Under the pieces are notes generated by a model, which was not told the DNA's origin, searched no databases, and saw only the letters and a program-made list of their open reading frames with translations. From assembly GCF_009720145.1 (NCBI RefSeq), contig NZ_CP046252.1, positions 2,418,001 through 2,482,000 on the forward strand: a stretch of 64,000 bases of DNA, given 5' to 3'. How positions within the stretch are numbered: position 1 is the stretch's first letter; every line of letters begins with the position of its first letter. Both the position numbers and the translations under genes were made by a program. This document shows positions 41,246-48,513 of this stretch, one piece after another. This DNA comes from Sphingobium sp. CAP-1. Lineage in GTDB: Bacteria > Pseudomonadota > Alphaproteobacteria > Sphingomonadales > Sphingomonadaceae.

Positions 41246-42430
41246 TCATTGCTCGCGAAGATAGTCGGCCCACTCCTGCATCAGCAGCCGGCGGCGCTCA
41301 ATCGCGGTGCCACGGCGATAGGCGGCTTCGGCCTTGTTCTGGATGGTATGAGCCAGAGCGGCTTCGATGATCTCACGAGGATAGCTGGTACAGTCGCCGG
41401 CCCAATCGCGGAAGGTCGACCGGAAGCCGTGGGTGGTCACATTGTCCATGTTCATCCGGCGCAGGAGCATGGCCATGGCCATGTTGCTGCGGGTCGCGCC
41501 GTTGATGGAGAAAATGCGGTCGGTCGACTTGACGCTATCCGGCCGTAGCGCATCCAGCACGGCCAAGGCGGCGTCGGACAGCGGCACGATATGCTCGACC
41601 CCGGCTTTCATCCGATCGGCGGGAACGCGCCATAGCTTATCGGCAACATTGATGTCGCCCCAAGCAGCCCCAAGCGCCTCCCCAGAGCGGGCTGCGGTCA
41701 GGATGGTGAACTCCAGGCATCGTGCCGCCAGTGCCGAACGTCCGCGCAAGGCGATCATGAAAGCAGCAGCGTCCTTGTAAGGCAGCGCCGCATGATGCCC
41801 GCGCGCCATGCCGCCCTGCTTGGGTAGCAGAAAATCGAGATGGCCCTTGAAGCGAGCAGGGTTGGCCATGTCGCGGGGAATCAGCCCCCTCGCCCGCGCG
41901 GCGTCCAATATCCGCTCTATCCGTCCCCGGACTCGCCCCGCCGTCTCGGCCTTGGTCAACCAGATGGGCTGGAGGACGGCCAATATGTCATCAGTGGTAA
42001 TCTGATCCAGTGCTTTGTCCGTCAACGCCGTCGCATGATCGCGCAGGCTGTTGCGCCATTGCTGCCGGTGCGTCGGGTTCTTCCAACCGTCCTCGACGCT
42101 GGTGATATAGTCCTCGGCAAATTGTCCGAAGGTTTTGATTGGCGCGGCTTCGGTTGCCTGTCTGGGGGCCAGCACGGTGCGGGGGTCATTGCCCAGCGCC
42201 ACCGCCTCTCGCATGTCTGTCGCTAAGGTTCGGGCCGCTGCCAATCCTACTGAGGATACGGCCCCAAGGCCAATCTCAACCCGCTTGCCGCCAACCGCCG
42301 TCATGAACACCCAGGAGCGTGCGCCGCCCGTCGTGATCCGCAAATAAAGCCCTCCGCCATCGGAGTGTCGGCCTGGCTCCTTCAAGGCCGCCGCAGCCCT
42401 TACCGTCAATATGTTGATCGCCCGTGCCAT
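41246..42430 (-). CDS. int: P4-type tyrosine integrase
   Basis: 394 residues. An N-terminal DUF4102 arm-binding domain (GGGLYLRITTGGARSWVFM), a core-binding segment (~95-190) and a C-terminal catalytic domain. Catalytic residues: R248 (AARSGEAL), H334-G-F-R337 (HGFRSTFRDWAG), H361 (LAHTIQNK) and Y371 (AYRRG). Enzymes of this class integrate islands into tRNA 3' ends. It reads toward the island interior, 169 bp from attR, and its upstream region carries three copies of the ATGCCCACTT-type repeat. Start is ATG 42430. Confidence 0.93.
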   Translation of the reverse strand: MARAINILTVRAAAALKEPGRHSDGGGLYLRITTGGARSWVFMTAVGGKRVEIGLGAVSSVGLAAARTLATDMREAVALGNDPRTVLAPRQATEAAPIKTFGQFAEDYITSVEDGWKNPTHRQQWRNSLRDHATALTDKALDQITTDDILAVLQPIWLTKAETAGRVRGRIERILDAARARGLIPRDMANPARFKGHLDFLLPKQGGMARGHHAALPYKDAAAFMIALRGRSALAARCLEFTILTAARSGEALGAAWGDINVADKLWRVPADRMKAGVEHIVPLSDAALAVLDALRPDSVKSTDRIFSINGATRSNMAMAMLLRRMNMDNVTTHGFRSTFRDWAGDCTSYPREIIEAALAHTIQNKAEAAYRRGTAIERRRLLMQEWADYLREQ

Positions 42431-42453
42431 ATGGTATCACGCCCTCAATGCCG

Positions 42454-42484
42454 TGCCCATTTATGCCCACTTTGATGCCCACTT
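42454..42484 (+). repeat. Putative integrase arm sites, right end (three copies)
   Basis: TGCCCATTT, then ATGCCCACTT at 42463-42472 and 42475-42484, the same decamer and orientation as at 24229-24250. These copies also cover the integrase promoter region, so binding could autoregulate the gene. Confidence 0.6.
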
Positions 42485-42598
42485 TCAACTTGGCATGAAG
42501 CGGTCATAGGCGCACTCTGGCGAACGACATGATCATATAGAGCTGAAAATAATGGCTAAAATTCGCGGTTCAGGCACAGAAATCCAAAAGAGTAAGAT

Positions 42599-42615
42599 TC
42601 CCTCCGTCTCCGCCA
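42599..42615 (+). other. attR: displaced copy of the tRNA-Ser 3' end
   Basis: TCCCTCCGTCTCCGCCA, identical to the last 17 nt of the tRNA at 24169-24185. Only the terminal segment is present, so no second tRNA is encoded. The phosphatase gene begins 20 bp later. Confidence 0.85.
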
Positions 42616-42635
42616 CTTTTCCCAATTGGCACGCC

Positions 42636-43187
42636 ATGATCCGATCCCGCTTCGGCACTTTTCGTGGACTGGTGCGTCTGGCCCTGTCCTATCCGCAACT
42701 GGCGCTGGGCCGGTCGGCCAGCGTCGCGCCCGATCGTGCGCAGGTGCGGCGGCTGGTGTTCGTGTGCCAGGGCAATATCTGTCGCAGCGCCTTTGCCGAT
42801 GTGGTGGCGCGGCGGGCCGGGGCGAACAGCGCCTCCTTCGGCCTGTCCACCACCACCGGCCGCGCCGCGCATGGCCCCGCGATCGACGCCGCGCGGGCGC
42901 TGGGCCATGACCTGACGGCGCATCGGGCAATCGACCTTGCGGATTACACGCCGCAGCCGGGCGACCTGCTGCTGGCGATGGAGGTGCGGCAATTGCACCG
43001 GCTGGCGGCCGATCCGCGCCTGAACGGGTTGCCACGGATGCTGCTGGGGCGCTGGACCCGGCCGATGCTGCCGCATCTGCATGATCCCTATTTGCTGGAC
43101 GACCGCTATATGGCGCGCTGTCTGACGCGGATCGAGCAGGCGGTGGGGAGGCTCGTCAGCGCCTTCCCCGGCGCGCGGCTTTCCTGA
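42636..43187 (+). CDS. Low-molecular-weight protein-tyrosine-phosphatase-like protein
   Basis: 183 residues. The active-site loop VCQGNICRS has C44 and R50 (C-x5-R), and HLHDPY carries the general-acid Asp. This matches LMW-PTPs of polysaccharide export loci (Wzb/Etp-like). I start at ATG 42636. The frame is open further upstream into the island (ATG 42552), which adds 28 codons of island origin. Before insertion it lay 20 bp after the tRNA-Ser. It is convergent with the ATP-grasp gene, overlapping by 32 bp. Confidence 0.85.
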   Translation: MIRSRFGTFRGLVRLALSYPQLALGRSASVAPDRAQVRRLVFVCQGNICRSAFADVVARRAGANSASFGLSTTTGRAAHGPAIDAARALGHDLTAHRAIDLADYTPQPGDLLLAMEVRQLHRLAADPRLNGLPRMLLGRWTRPMLPHLHDPYLLDDRYMARCLTRIEQAVGRLVSAFPGARLS

Positions 43188-44370
43188 GCATCTGCGCCAT
43201 GTCGCGCAGCCAGGGCCGCATGTCGGCGCGGCTGAACACATAATAGCGCGCGCGCGGATCGAGGAAATCGACCAGATAGGCGGCGAGATCATGCAGCGGG
43301 CGGCGGCGGAAAAAGGGATCGCCGATCCGGCCGGGCGCGAACAGGATGCGCGCCAGCCGCTTGGTTTCCGGCACCATATAGCGCGCGCGCAGATCGTCGC
43401 GCGGCGGCGGGGCGGGATCGGTCTGGCCCAGCACGACCCGGCGATAGGCTTCCCAGGCGAAATGCGCGCCGCAATAGCGGGCCAGCGGCAGGCTGCCCCA
43501 GAAGCGGCCATTGACCTCCATCAGCCAATAGGTGCCGCTGTCCGCTTCATAGCGATATTCGACCATCGCCGGCCCGTCCCAGTCGAGCGCGCGCAGCAGC
43601 TTTTCCGACAGCGCCATCTGTTCGTGATGGGCAAATTCCGGTTCGGCGCGGCAATAGGTGGATACCCCGCCTTCGGGCGGCCATTCGTGCAGGCGGCGAT
43701 GCTGGAAATGCAGCGTGGCGCGGCCCTTTTCCATGTAGAGCATCTGGCCCAGCCCCACGCCGCGACAATATTGCTGGATCAGCGGCCAGCGGCCGATGCC
43801 GGCATAGCGGTCGAGCAGGGCGAGCAGTTCCTGCGGGGTGCGGACATAGTCGGCCTTGATCCATGCGATCCCGGCGCGCTCCAGGACTGGCAGGATTTCA
43901 GGCGGATTGGCCCATTTGGCGACCAGCGGATAGGGCAGCGCCGCCGCCCGCGCGGCAAAATCCTCACCGCTGCGCGGTTGCCAGGTCTGCGGCACGCGCA
44001 GGCCGGCCGCCTCCGCCGCCTCCAGCGTGCGCAGCTTGTCGATCACCCTGCCCAGCGGCGCGGCGCGCGGGGTCAATATATGGCAGTCGCCGATCCGCGC
44101 CGGCAGCGCGGACAAGGCGAGAAGATCGGATTCGGAAATGGCCAGCACCGCGCCCGCGCCGGTGCGGGCGATGAGATCGGGCAGCCAGTCCGACAGCGGA
44201 CCATCGGGGCGCACGGAAAAATGGCTGCAATGGCGCGACGCCGCCCCGACCGAATCGGGATCGCGCGCGACGCCATGGACCGGAACGCCATGCCCGCCCA
44301 GTTCGCGGACGATGCTGAGGCCGATCGCATTTTCCAGACCCAGGACAATCGCGACGGGAAAGGGCTTCAC
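43156..44370 (-). CDS. ATP-grasp family protein
   Basis: 404 residues. An N-terminal Rossmann-like segment (AIVLGLENAIGLSIVRELGG) precedes an ATP-grasp core: VIDKLRTLEAAEAAGLRVPQTW, ALPYPLVAKWAN, WPLIQQYCRGVGLG, VEYRYEADSGTYWLMEVNGRFWGSLPLA, the last with the magnesium-binding Glu and Asn. Such proteins ligate a carboxylate to an amine or similar nucleophile. The C-terminus is basic and helical. Substrate unknown. The start overlaps the stop of the deacetylase gene (ATGA). Confidence 0.85.
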   Translation of the reverse strand: MKPFPVAIVLGLENAIGLSIVRELGGHGVPVHGVARDPDSVGAASRHCSHFSVRPDGPLSDWLPDLIARTGAGAVLAISESDLLALSALPARIGDCHILTPRAAPLGRVIDKLRTLEAAEAAGLRVPQTWQPRSGEDFAARAAALPYPLVAKWANPPEILPVLERAGIAWIKADYVRTPQELLALLDRYAGIGRWPLIQQYCRGVGLGQMLYMEKGRATLHFQHRRLHEWPPEGGVSTYCRAEPEFAHHEQMALSEKLLRALDWDGPAMVEYRYEADSGTYWLMEVNGRFWGSLPLARYCGAHFAWEAYRRVVLGQTDPAPPPRDDLRARYMVPETKRLARILFAPGRIGDPFFRRRPLHDLAAYLVDFLDPRARYYVFSRADMRPWLRDMAQMLRKAARRGRR

Positions 44371-45347
44371 GCGGGAACCAGCCGATGTTCGTAGCGCCAG
44401 GTCGCCCAGGCCTGTTGCGCGATGCGCAGCCCGGTGCGCAGCCGGCTGGGCGCGGCGCGGCTGAGGGTGCGGGCCGGCCGGTCGGCCAGATCGGCGGGCA
44501 GGTCGTTATAGCCCGCGCCATGGACGGCGGACAGGCGGGCGGCTTCGCGGCACAGCGCCTCGAACCGGGCGATGACCGCGCCATTGGGCCGCTGGCGATC
44601 GCGCGAGAGCATTTCGAAACTATGGGTGACGACGGTGAAGGCATCCTGCCCTTCGCGCGCGGCGTGGCGCAGGCCCGCGCGCATCTCCGCCGCCGACATG
44701 GCGCAGATCTGGGCCGGGCGGAAGCCGCCGGGGCGATCGGCGATGCCCGACACCGGCAGTTCGCCCACGCCCCACAGGCGGGTCGCGCCGATCTGGGCCG
44801 GGTCAGCGGAAATGCCGCATTCGCGACCGAGATAGGCGGGATTGACGCTGCTGTCCCAGGCGACGCCGATACTGGCCAGCGCGCGCAGCGTATCATCGTT
44901 CGCGCCGAAATTGCCGGCGCGAAAGGCGGTGATGGGCGGGGCGCCGGCGTCCTCCAGCAGGCCTTTGGCGAGGGAGAGCAGGACGACCTGATCGTCCAGG
45001 GTGAAATCGCCGATATTGCGGCCCTGCCGGCCGCCGACGGGCGATTGCTGCGCCCAGGCGAGCCATTCGGTGTGAATGTGCATCTGCACTTCATGGCCGC
45101 GCCCGACGATCGCGCCGACGATCGGCATCAGGAAGTCCGCGCCATGGACCAGAGCGGGCATCGGATCGAGGAAGAAAACGCCCTTGAGGCCGAAGCGGTC
45201 GAGCAGGTCCATCTGCCAGCCCACGCCCCAGCCCCGCCCCTGCGCCTCCGCCCAGATCGAGCGGCGCACATTTTCTTCCAGGCTGAGGCCGCGCTGATGC
45301 AACGAGGAGGACAGCTCGGTATCGACGGTGATGAGCAGAGCGGTCAT
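44367..45347 (-). CDS. Polysaccharide deacetylase-family protein
   Basis: 326 residues. NodB-type motifs: TVDTELSS for the catalytic/metal Asp, then MHIHTEWLAW with the H-x3-H-like metal pair, AFRAGNFGAND and VTHSFEML. No signal peptide is apparent, so it is a cytoplasmic or membrane-associated member of the carbohydrate esterase group. It is coupled to the ATP-grasp gene by a 4-bp overlap and, with the phosphatase, looks like a small surface-glycan module. Confidence 0.82.
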   Translation of the reverse strand: MTALLITVDTELSSSLHQRGLSLEENVRRSIWAEAQGRGWGVGWQMDLLDRFGLKGVFFLDPMPALVHGADFLMPIVGAIVGRGHEVQMHIHTEWLAWAQQSPVGGRQGRNIGDFTLDDQVVLLSLAKGLLEDAGAPPITAFRAGNFGANDDTLRALASIGVAWDSSVNPAYLGRECGISADPAQIGATRLWGVGELPVSGIADRPGGFRPAQICAMSAAEMRAGLRHAAREGQDAFTVVTHSFEMLSRDRQRPNGAVIARFEALCREAARLSAVHGAGYNDLPADLADRPARTLSRAAPSRLRTGLRIAQQAWATWRYEHRLVPA

Positions 45348-45507
45348 GGAGCGGTCCGGTCGGGGGGCAACGAGCCTGATTAGGCACTATGGGTTAAGGA
45401 GCCGTATGATGTCCCCTGAATGTCCGGCCCGACACATATTGGAAAGACAGCCGTCGACCGTCAATCCACTCTCTTGCCGCTGAGACGGCGCGCAAGGCGC
45501 GCGCCCG

Positions 45508-46002
45508 TCAATCCATCAGCGAAAATTGGCCATATTGGCCCTGGAAGAAGAGCAGAGGCCGTTCGGGGCGCTCCACTTCCAGCGCGGCGACGCGGCCCAG
45601 CACGATATGATGGTCGCCCGCCTCATGCACGGCGTCGAGCGTGCAGTCGATCCAGGCGACGACATCGTCCAGGATCGGCGAGCCATTGGCCGATACGCGA
45701 TGGGCGATGCCGGCGAACTTGTCCGGCCCCGGCCCGGCGATCTGGCGGCAGAGCGGTAGCTGGTCGCTGGCGAGGATGTTGACGCAGAATTTACCCACGG
45801 CCTGAAGGCGTGGCCAACTGGTCGAGGATTTGGCCGGAAAGAAAGCGACCAGCGGCGGATCGAGCGAAACCGAGGTGAAGGAGCCGACCACCATGCCGAC
45901 CGGCGCGCCATCACCTTCCGTCGCGGTGACGACGCAGACGCCGGTGGGATAATGGCCCAGCACCCGCCGAAAGGTCGCACTGTCGAAACTGACCACGCTC
46001 AT
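45508..46002 (-). CDS. Flavin reductase domain protein
   Basis: 164 residues. The flavin-reductase-like fold is shown by RRVLGHYPTGVCVVTA, GMVVGSFTSVSLDPPLVAFFP, FCVNILASDQ and DHHIVLGRVAALE. Members reduce FMN/FAD with NAD(P)H, often supplying a monooxygenase, though no monooxygenase gene is nearby. ATG at 46002 has AGGAGC about 10 nt upstream; a TTG at 46029 is possible. The next genes on either side are separated by more than 60 bp, so it is probably monocistronic. Confidence 0.9.
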   Translation of the reverse strand: MSVVSFDSATFRRVLGHYPTGVCVVTATEGDGAPVGMVVGSFTSVSLDPPLVAFFPAKSSTSWPRLQAVGKFCVNILASDQLPLCRQIAGPGPDKFAGIAHRVSANGSPILDDVVAWIDCTLDAVHEAGDHHIVLGRVAALEVERPERPLLFFQGQYGQFSLMD

Positions 46003-46066
46003 GCCCGCTTGCTCCTGAAACCCTGCCAAGCCTTCCCCTGTGGTTCAGCGGGCCGGGTTGCAAGTG

Positions 46067-46099
46067 AAAAAGCGCGCCCTTCCCATGAGAAAGGCGCGC
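46067..46099 (-). terminator. Intrinsic terminator of maeB
   Basis: On the minus strand the stem GCGCGCC (46099-46093) pairs with GGCGCGC (46078-46072), extended by weaker pairs, and runs into TTTTT (46071-46067). It begins 7 bp after the maeB stop codon. Confidence 0.85.
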
Positions 46100-46105
46100 G
46101 CCGTT

Positions 46106-48367
46106 TCAGAGCGCGACGCCGCCCGCCGCCAGCACCGCCAGCGTCAGCAGTTCGGACGCGTTGGAGGACATGGTGGCGATCTGCACCGATTTTTCCATGC
46201 CGACCAGCACCGGGCCGATAACCGACGAGCCGCCCAGTTCGCGCAGCAGCTTGGCCGAGATATTGGCCGATTGCAGGCCGGGCATGACCAGCACATTGGC
46301 CGGGCCGGACAGGCGGCTGAACGGATAATTTTTCATGACCGCCGGGTTGAGTGCGGCATCGGGGGTCATTTCGCCTTCAAATTCGAAATCGACGCCGCGT
46401 TCGTCCAGCACCTTCACCGCGTCGCGGACATTGTCGAGATAGGCGCCGGGCGGGTTGCCGAAATTGGAATAGGAGAGGAAGGCGACGCGCGGGTCATGGC
46501 CCATGCGCCGGGCGACCGCGACGGTGCCTTCCGCAATGTCGGCCAGTTCGGTGGCGGATGGCCGTTCATGGACGGTGGTGTCGGCCAGGAACACGGTCTT
46601 GTCCTTCGTCACCATGACATGGATGCCGAAGGGGGTGCGGCCGGCCGCCGGGTCCATCACCCGCTTCACTTCGCGCAGCGTCTGGCCATAGGGCCGGGTG
46701 ACGCCGGTGATCATCGCGTCGGCGACGCCCATCTTGACCAGCAGCGTGCCGAAAATGTTGCGATCGCGGTTGACCATGCGTTCGCAATCGCGACGCAGAT
46801 AGCCGCGCCGCTGGAGCCGGGCATAAAGCTGGTCGACCATGTCGGGCACCAGCGGCGAATTGACGCTGTTGTGCAGTTCGAAGCTTTCGGGGTCCTGCAC
46901 GCCCAGTTCCCGCAGCTTGTCCAGCACATGGGCGCGGCCGACCAGCACCGGAATGCCATAGCCATGGTCGCGGAACTGGATGGCGGCGCGCAGCACGACT
47001 TCCTCCTCCGCCTCGGCAAAGACGACGCGCTTGGGATTGGCCTTGGCCACTTCATAGGCGGTGGTGAGGACGGTGGTGGTCGGGTTGAGCCGGGCCTTCA
47101 AGGACTGGCGATAGGCGGCCATGTCCTCGATCGGCTTCTGCGCGACGCCGGTCGCCATCGCCGCTTCGGCGACGGCGGCGGGCACGACTTCCATCAAGCG
47201 CGGATCGAAGGGCGCGGGGATGATATAGTCGGGACCGAAGCTGTGCGAGCGGCCATAGGCGCTGGCGACTTCCTCCGGCACCTGTTCGCGCGCCAGTTCG
47301 GCGATGGCATGGGCCGCCGCCAGCTTCATCGCTTCGTTGATGCCGGTCGCCCGCACATCGAGCGCGCCACGGAAGATGAAGGGAAAGCCCAGGACGTTGT
47401 TGACCTGATTGTGGAAGTCCGACCGGCCGGTGGCGACGATCGCGTCGGGGCGCACGGCATGGGCGTCGGGCGGCAGGATTTCCGGGTCGGGATTGGCCAT
47501 GGCGAAGATGATCGGATTGGCCGCCATCGATTTCACCATATCCTGGGTCATCGCACCGGCGACCGAAAGGCCCAGGAACACGTCGGCGCCCTTCACCGCT
47601 TCCGTCAGGGTGCGGGCATCGGTCCTGACCGCGTGGGCCGACTTCCACTGGTTCATGCCTTCGGCACGCCCCTGATAGATGACGCCCTTGCTGTCGCACA
47701 TGATGACATTGTCATGGGGGACGCCCAGCGCCTTGATGAGTTCGGTGCAGCTAATGGAGGCGGCGCCCGCGCCGTTCACCACCACCTTCATATCCTTCAT
47801 GTCGCGGCCGGTGAGCAGCGCCGCGTTGATGACGCCCGCCGCCGCGATGATCGCGGTGCCATGCTGGTCGTCATGAAAGACCGGGATGTTCATCCGTTCC
47901 TTCAGCGTCGTTTCGATGACGAAGCATTCGGGCGCCTTGATATCTTCAAGGTTGATGCCGCCGAAGCTCGGCTCCATCAGCTCGACCGCGTCGATGAAGC
48001 GATCGACATCCTCGGTCTTGAGTTCGATGTCGATGCTGTCCACGTCGGCGAAGCGCTTGAACAGCACCGCCTTGCCCTCCATCACCGGCTTGGACGCCAG
48101 CGCGCCGAGATTGCCCAGCCCCAGGATCGCCGTGCCGTTGGAGATGACCGCGACCAGATTGCCCTTGGCCGTATAGTCATAGGCGGTCGACGGATCGGCG
48201 GCGATGGCGCGCACCGGCACCGCGACGCCGGGCGAATAGGCAAGGCTCAGGTCGCGCTGGGTCGCCATCGGCTTGGACGCGATGATCTCGATCTTGCCGG
48301 GGCGGCCGGTCGAATGGAAGAACAGCGCCTCGCGCTCGGAAAATTCCACATTCGACCTGTCTGACAT
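46106..48367 (-). CDS. maeB: NADP-dependent malic enzyme, MaeB type
   Basis: 753 residues, the length of two-domain MaeB (E. coli 759). The N-terminal part is malic enzyme: AYSPGVAVPVRAI, GFPFIFRGALDVRATGIN, and the GAGAASISCTEL dinucleotide fold. The C-terminal ~330 residues are a phosphotransacetylase-like domain that usually regulates activity by acetyl-CoA but does not transfer acetyl. It converts malate to pyruvate with NADPH. ATG at 48367 (MSDRSNVEF) is the family start; upstream ATGs are not aligned. Divergent from mutS. Confidence 0.96.
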   Translation of the reverse strand: MSDRSNVEFSEREALFFHSTGRPGKIEIIASKPMATQRDLSLAYSPGVAVPVRAIAADPSTAYDYTAKGNLVAVISNGTAILGLGNLGALASKPVMEGKAVLFKRFADVDSIDIELKTEDVDRFIDAVELMEPSFGGINLEDIKAPECFVIETTLKERMNIPVFHDDQHGTAIIAAAGVINAALLTGRDMKDMKVVVNGAGAASISCTELIKALGVPHDNVIMCDSKGVIYQGRAEGMNQWKSAHAVRTDARTLTEAVKGADVFLGLSVAGAMTQDMVKSMAANPIIFAMANPDPEILPPDAHAVRPDAIVATGRSDFHNQVNNVLGFPFIFRGALDVRATGINEAMKLAAAHAIAELAREQVPEEVASAYGRSHSFGPDYIIPAPFDPRLMEVVPAAVAEAAMATGVAQKPIEDMAAYRQSLKARLNPTTTVLTTAYEVAKANPKRVVFAEAEEEVVLRAAIQFRDHGYGIPVLVGRAHVLDKLRELGVQDPESFELHNSVNSPLVPDMVDQLYARLQRRGYLRRDCERMVNRDRNIFGTLLVKMGVADAMITGVTRPYGQTLREVKRVMDPAAGRTPFGIHVMVTKDKTVFLADTTVHERPSATELADIAEGTVAVARRMGHDPRVAFLSYSNFGNPPGAYLDNVRDAVKVLDERGVDFEFEGEMTPDAALNPAVMKNYPFSRLSGPANVLVMPGLQSANISAKLLRELGGSSVIGPVLVGMEKSVQIATMSSNASELLTLAVLAAGGVAL

Positions 48368-48513
48368 GGCTGCACCCACATATTGAAACGATGGGGACGC
48401 CCTAGCGGCAAGGACAGCTTGTGGGCAAGCGCGAGAAGCGCCATTTTTTCGAACTCTATCCATCGATTTTCCGCAGCCCTTTCCTCAACCGACCGGTGCC
48501 GCTATCCGGCTTC

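Larger units (their letters stand above)
24186..42615. mobile_element. tRNA-Ser-integrated genomic island (~18.4 kb)
   Basis: The island is bounded by a 17-bp direct repeat of the tRNA 3' end, with a P4-type integrase at its right end and ATGCCCACTT-type repeats near both ends. Base composition falls visibly at the left end (for example 24361-24420 is 27 G+C of 60), while flanking core genes are strongly GC-rich. The cargo comprises a replication-like module, a Tat-exported DUF1800/DUF1501 pair, a polysaccharide modification module, a SHOCT envelope cluster and a peptidase/DUF3768 pair. No relaxase-plus-type-IV-secretion set, capsid or terminase gene was seen, so transfer would need outside help. 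Confidence 0.88.

Noticed and set aside
42599..42615. A second tRNA-Ser at attR
   Set aside because: Only the last 17 bases are present; there is no D arm, anticodon or 5' acceptor strand.
46040..48364. 774-codon open frame antisense to maeB
   Set aside because: Shadow of maeB; the translation is His/Arg/Gly/Asp-rich and shows no family signature, while the minus strand encodes a full malic enzyme.
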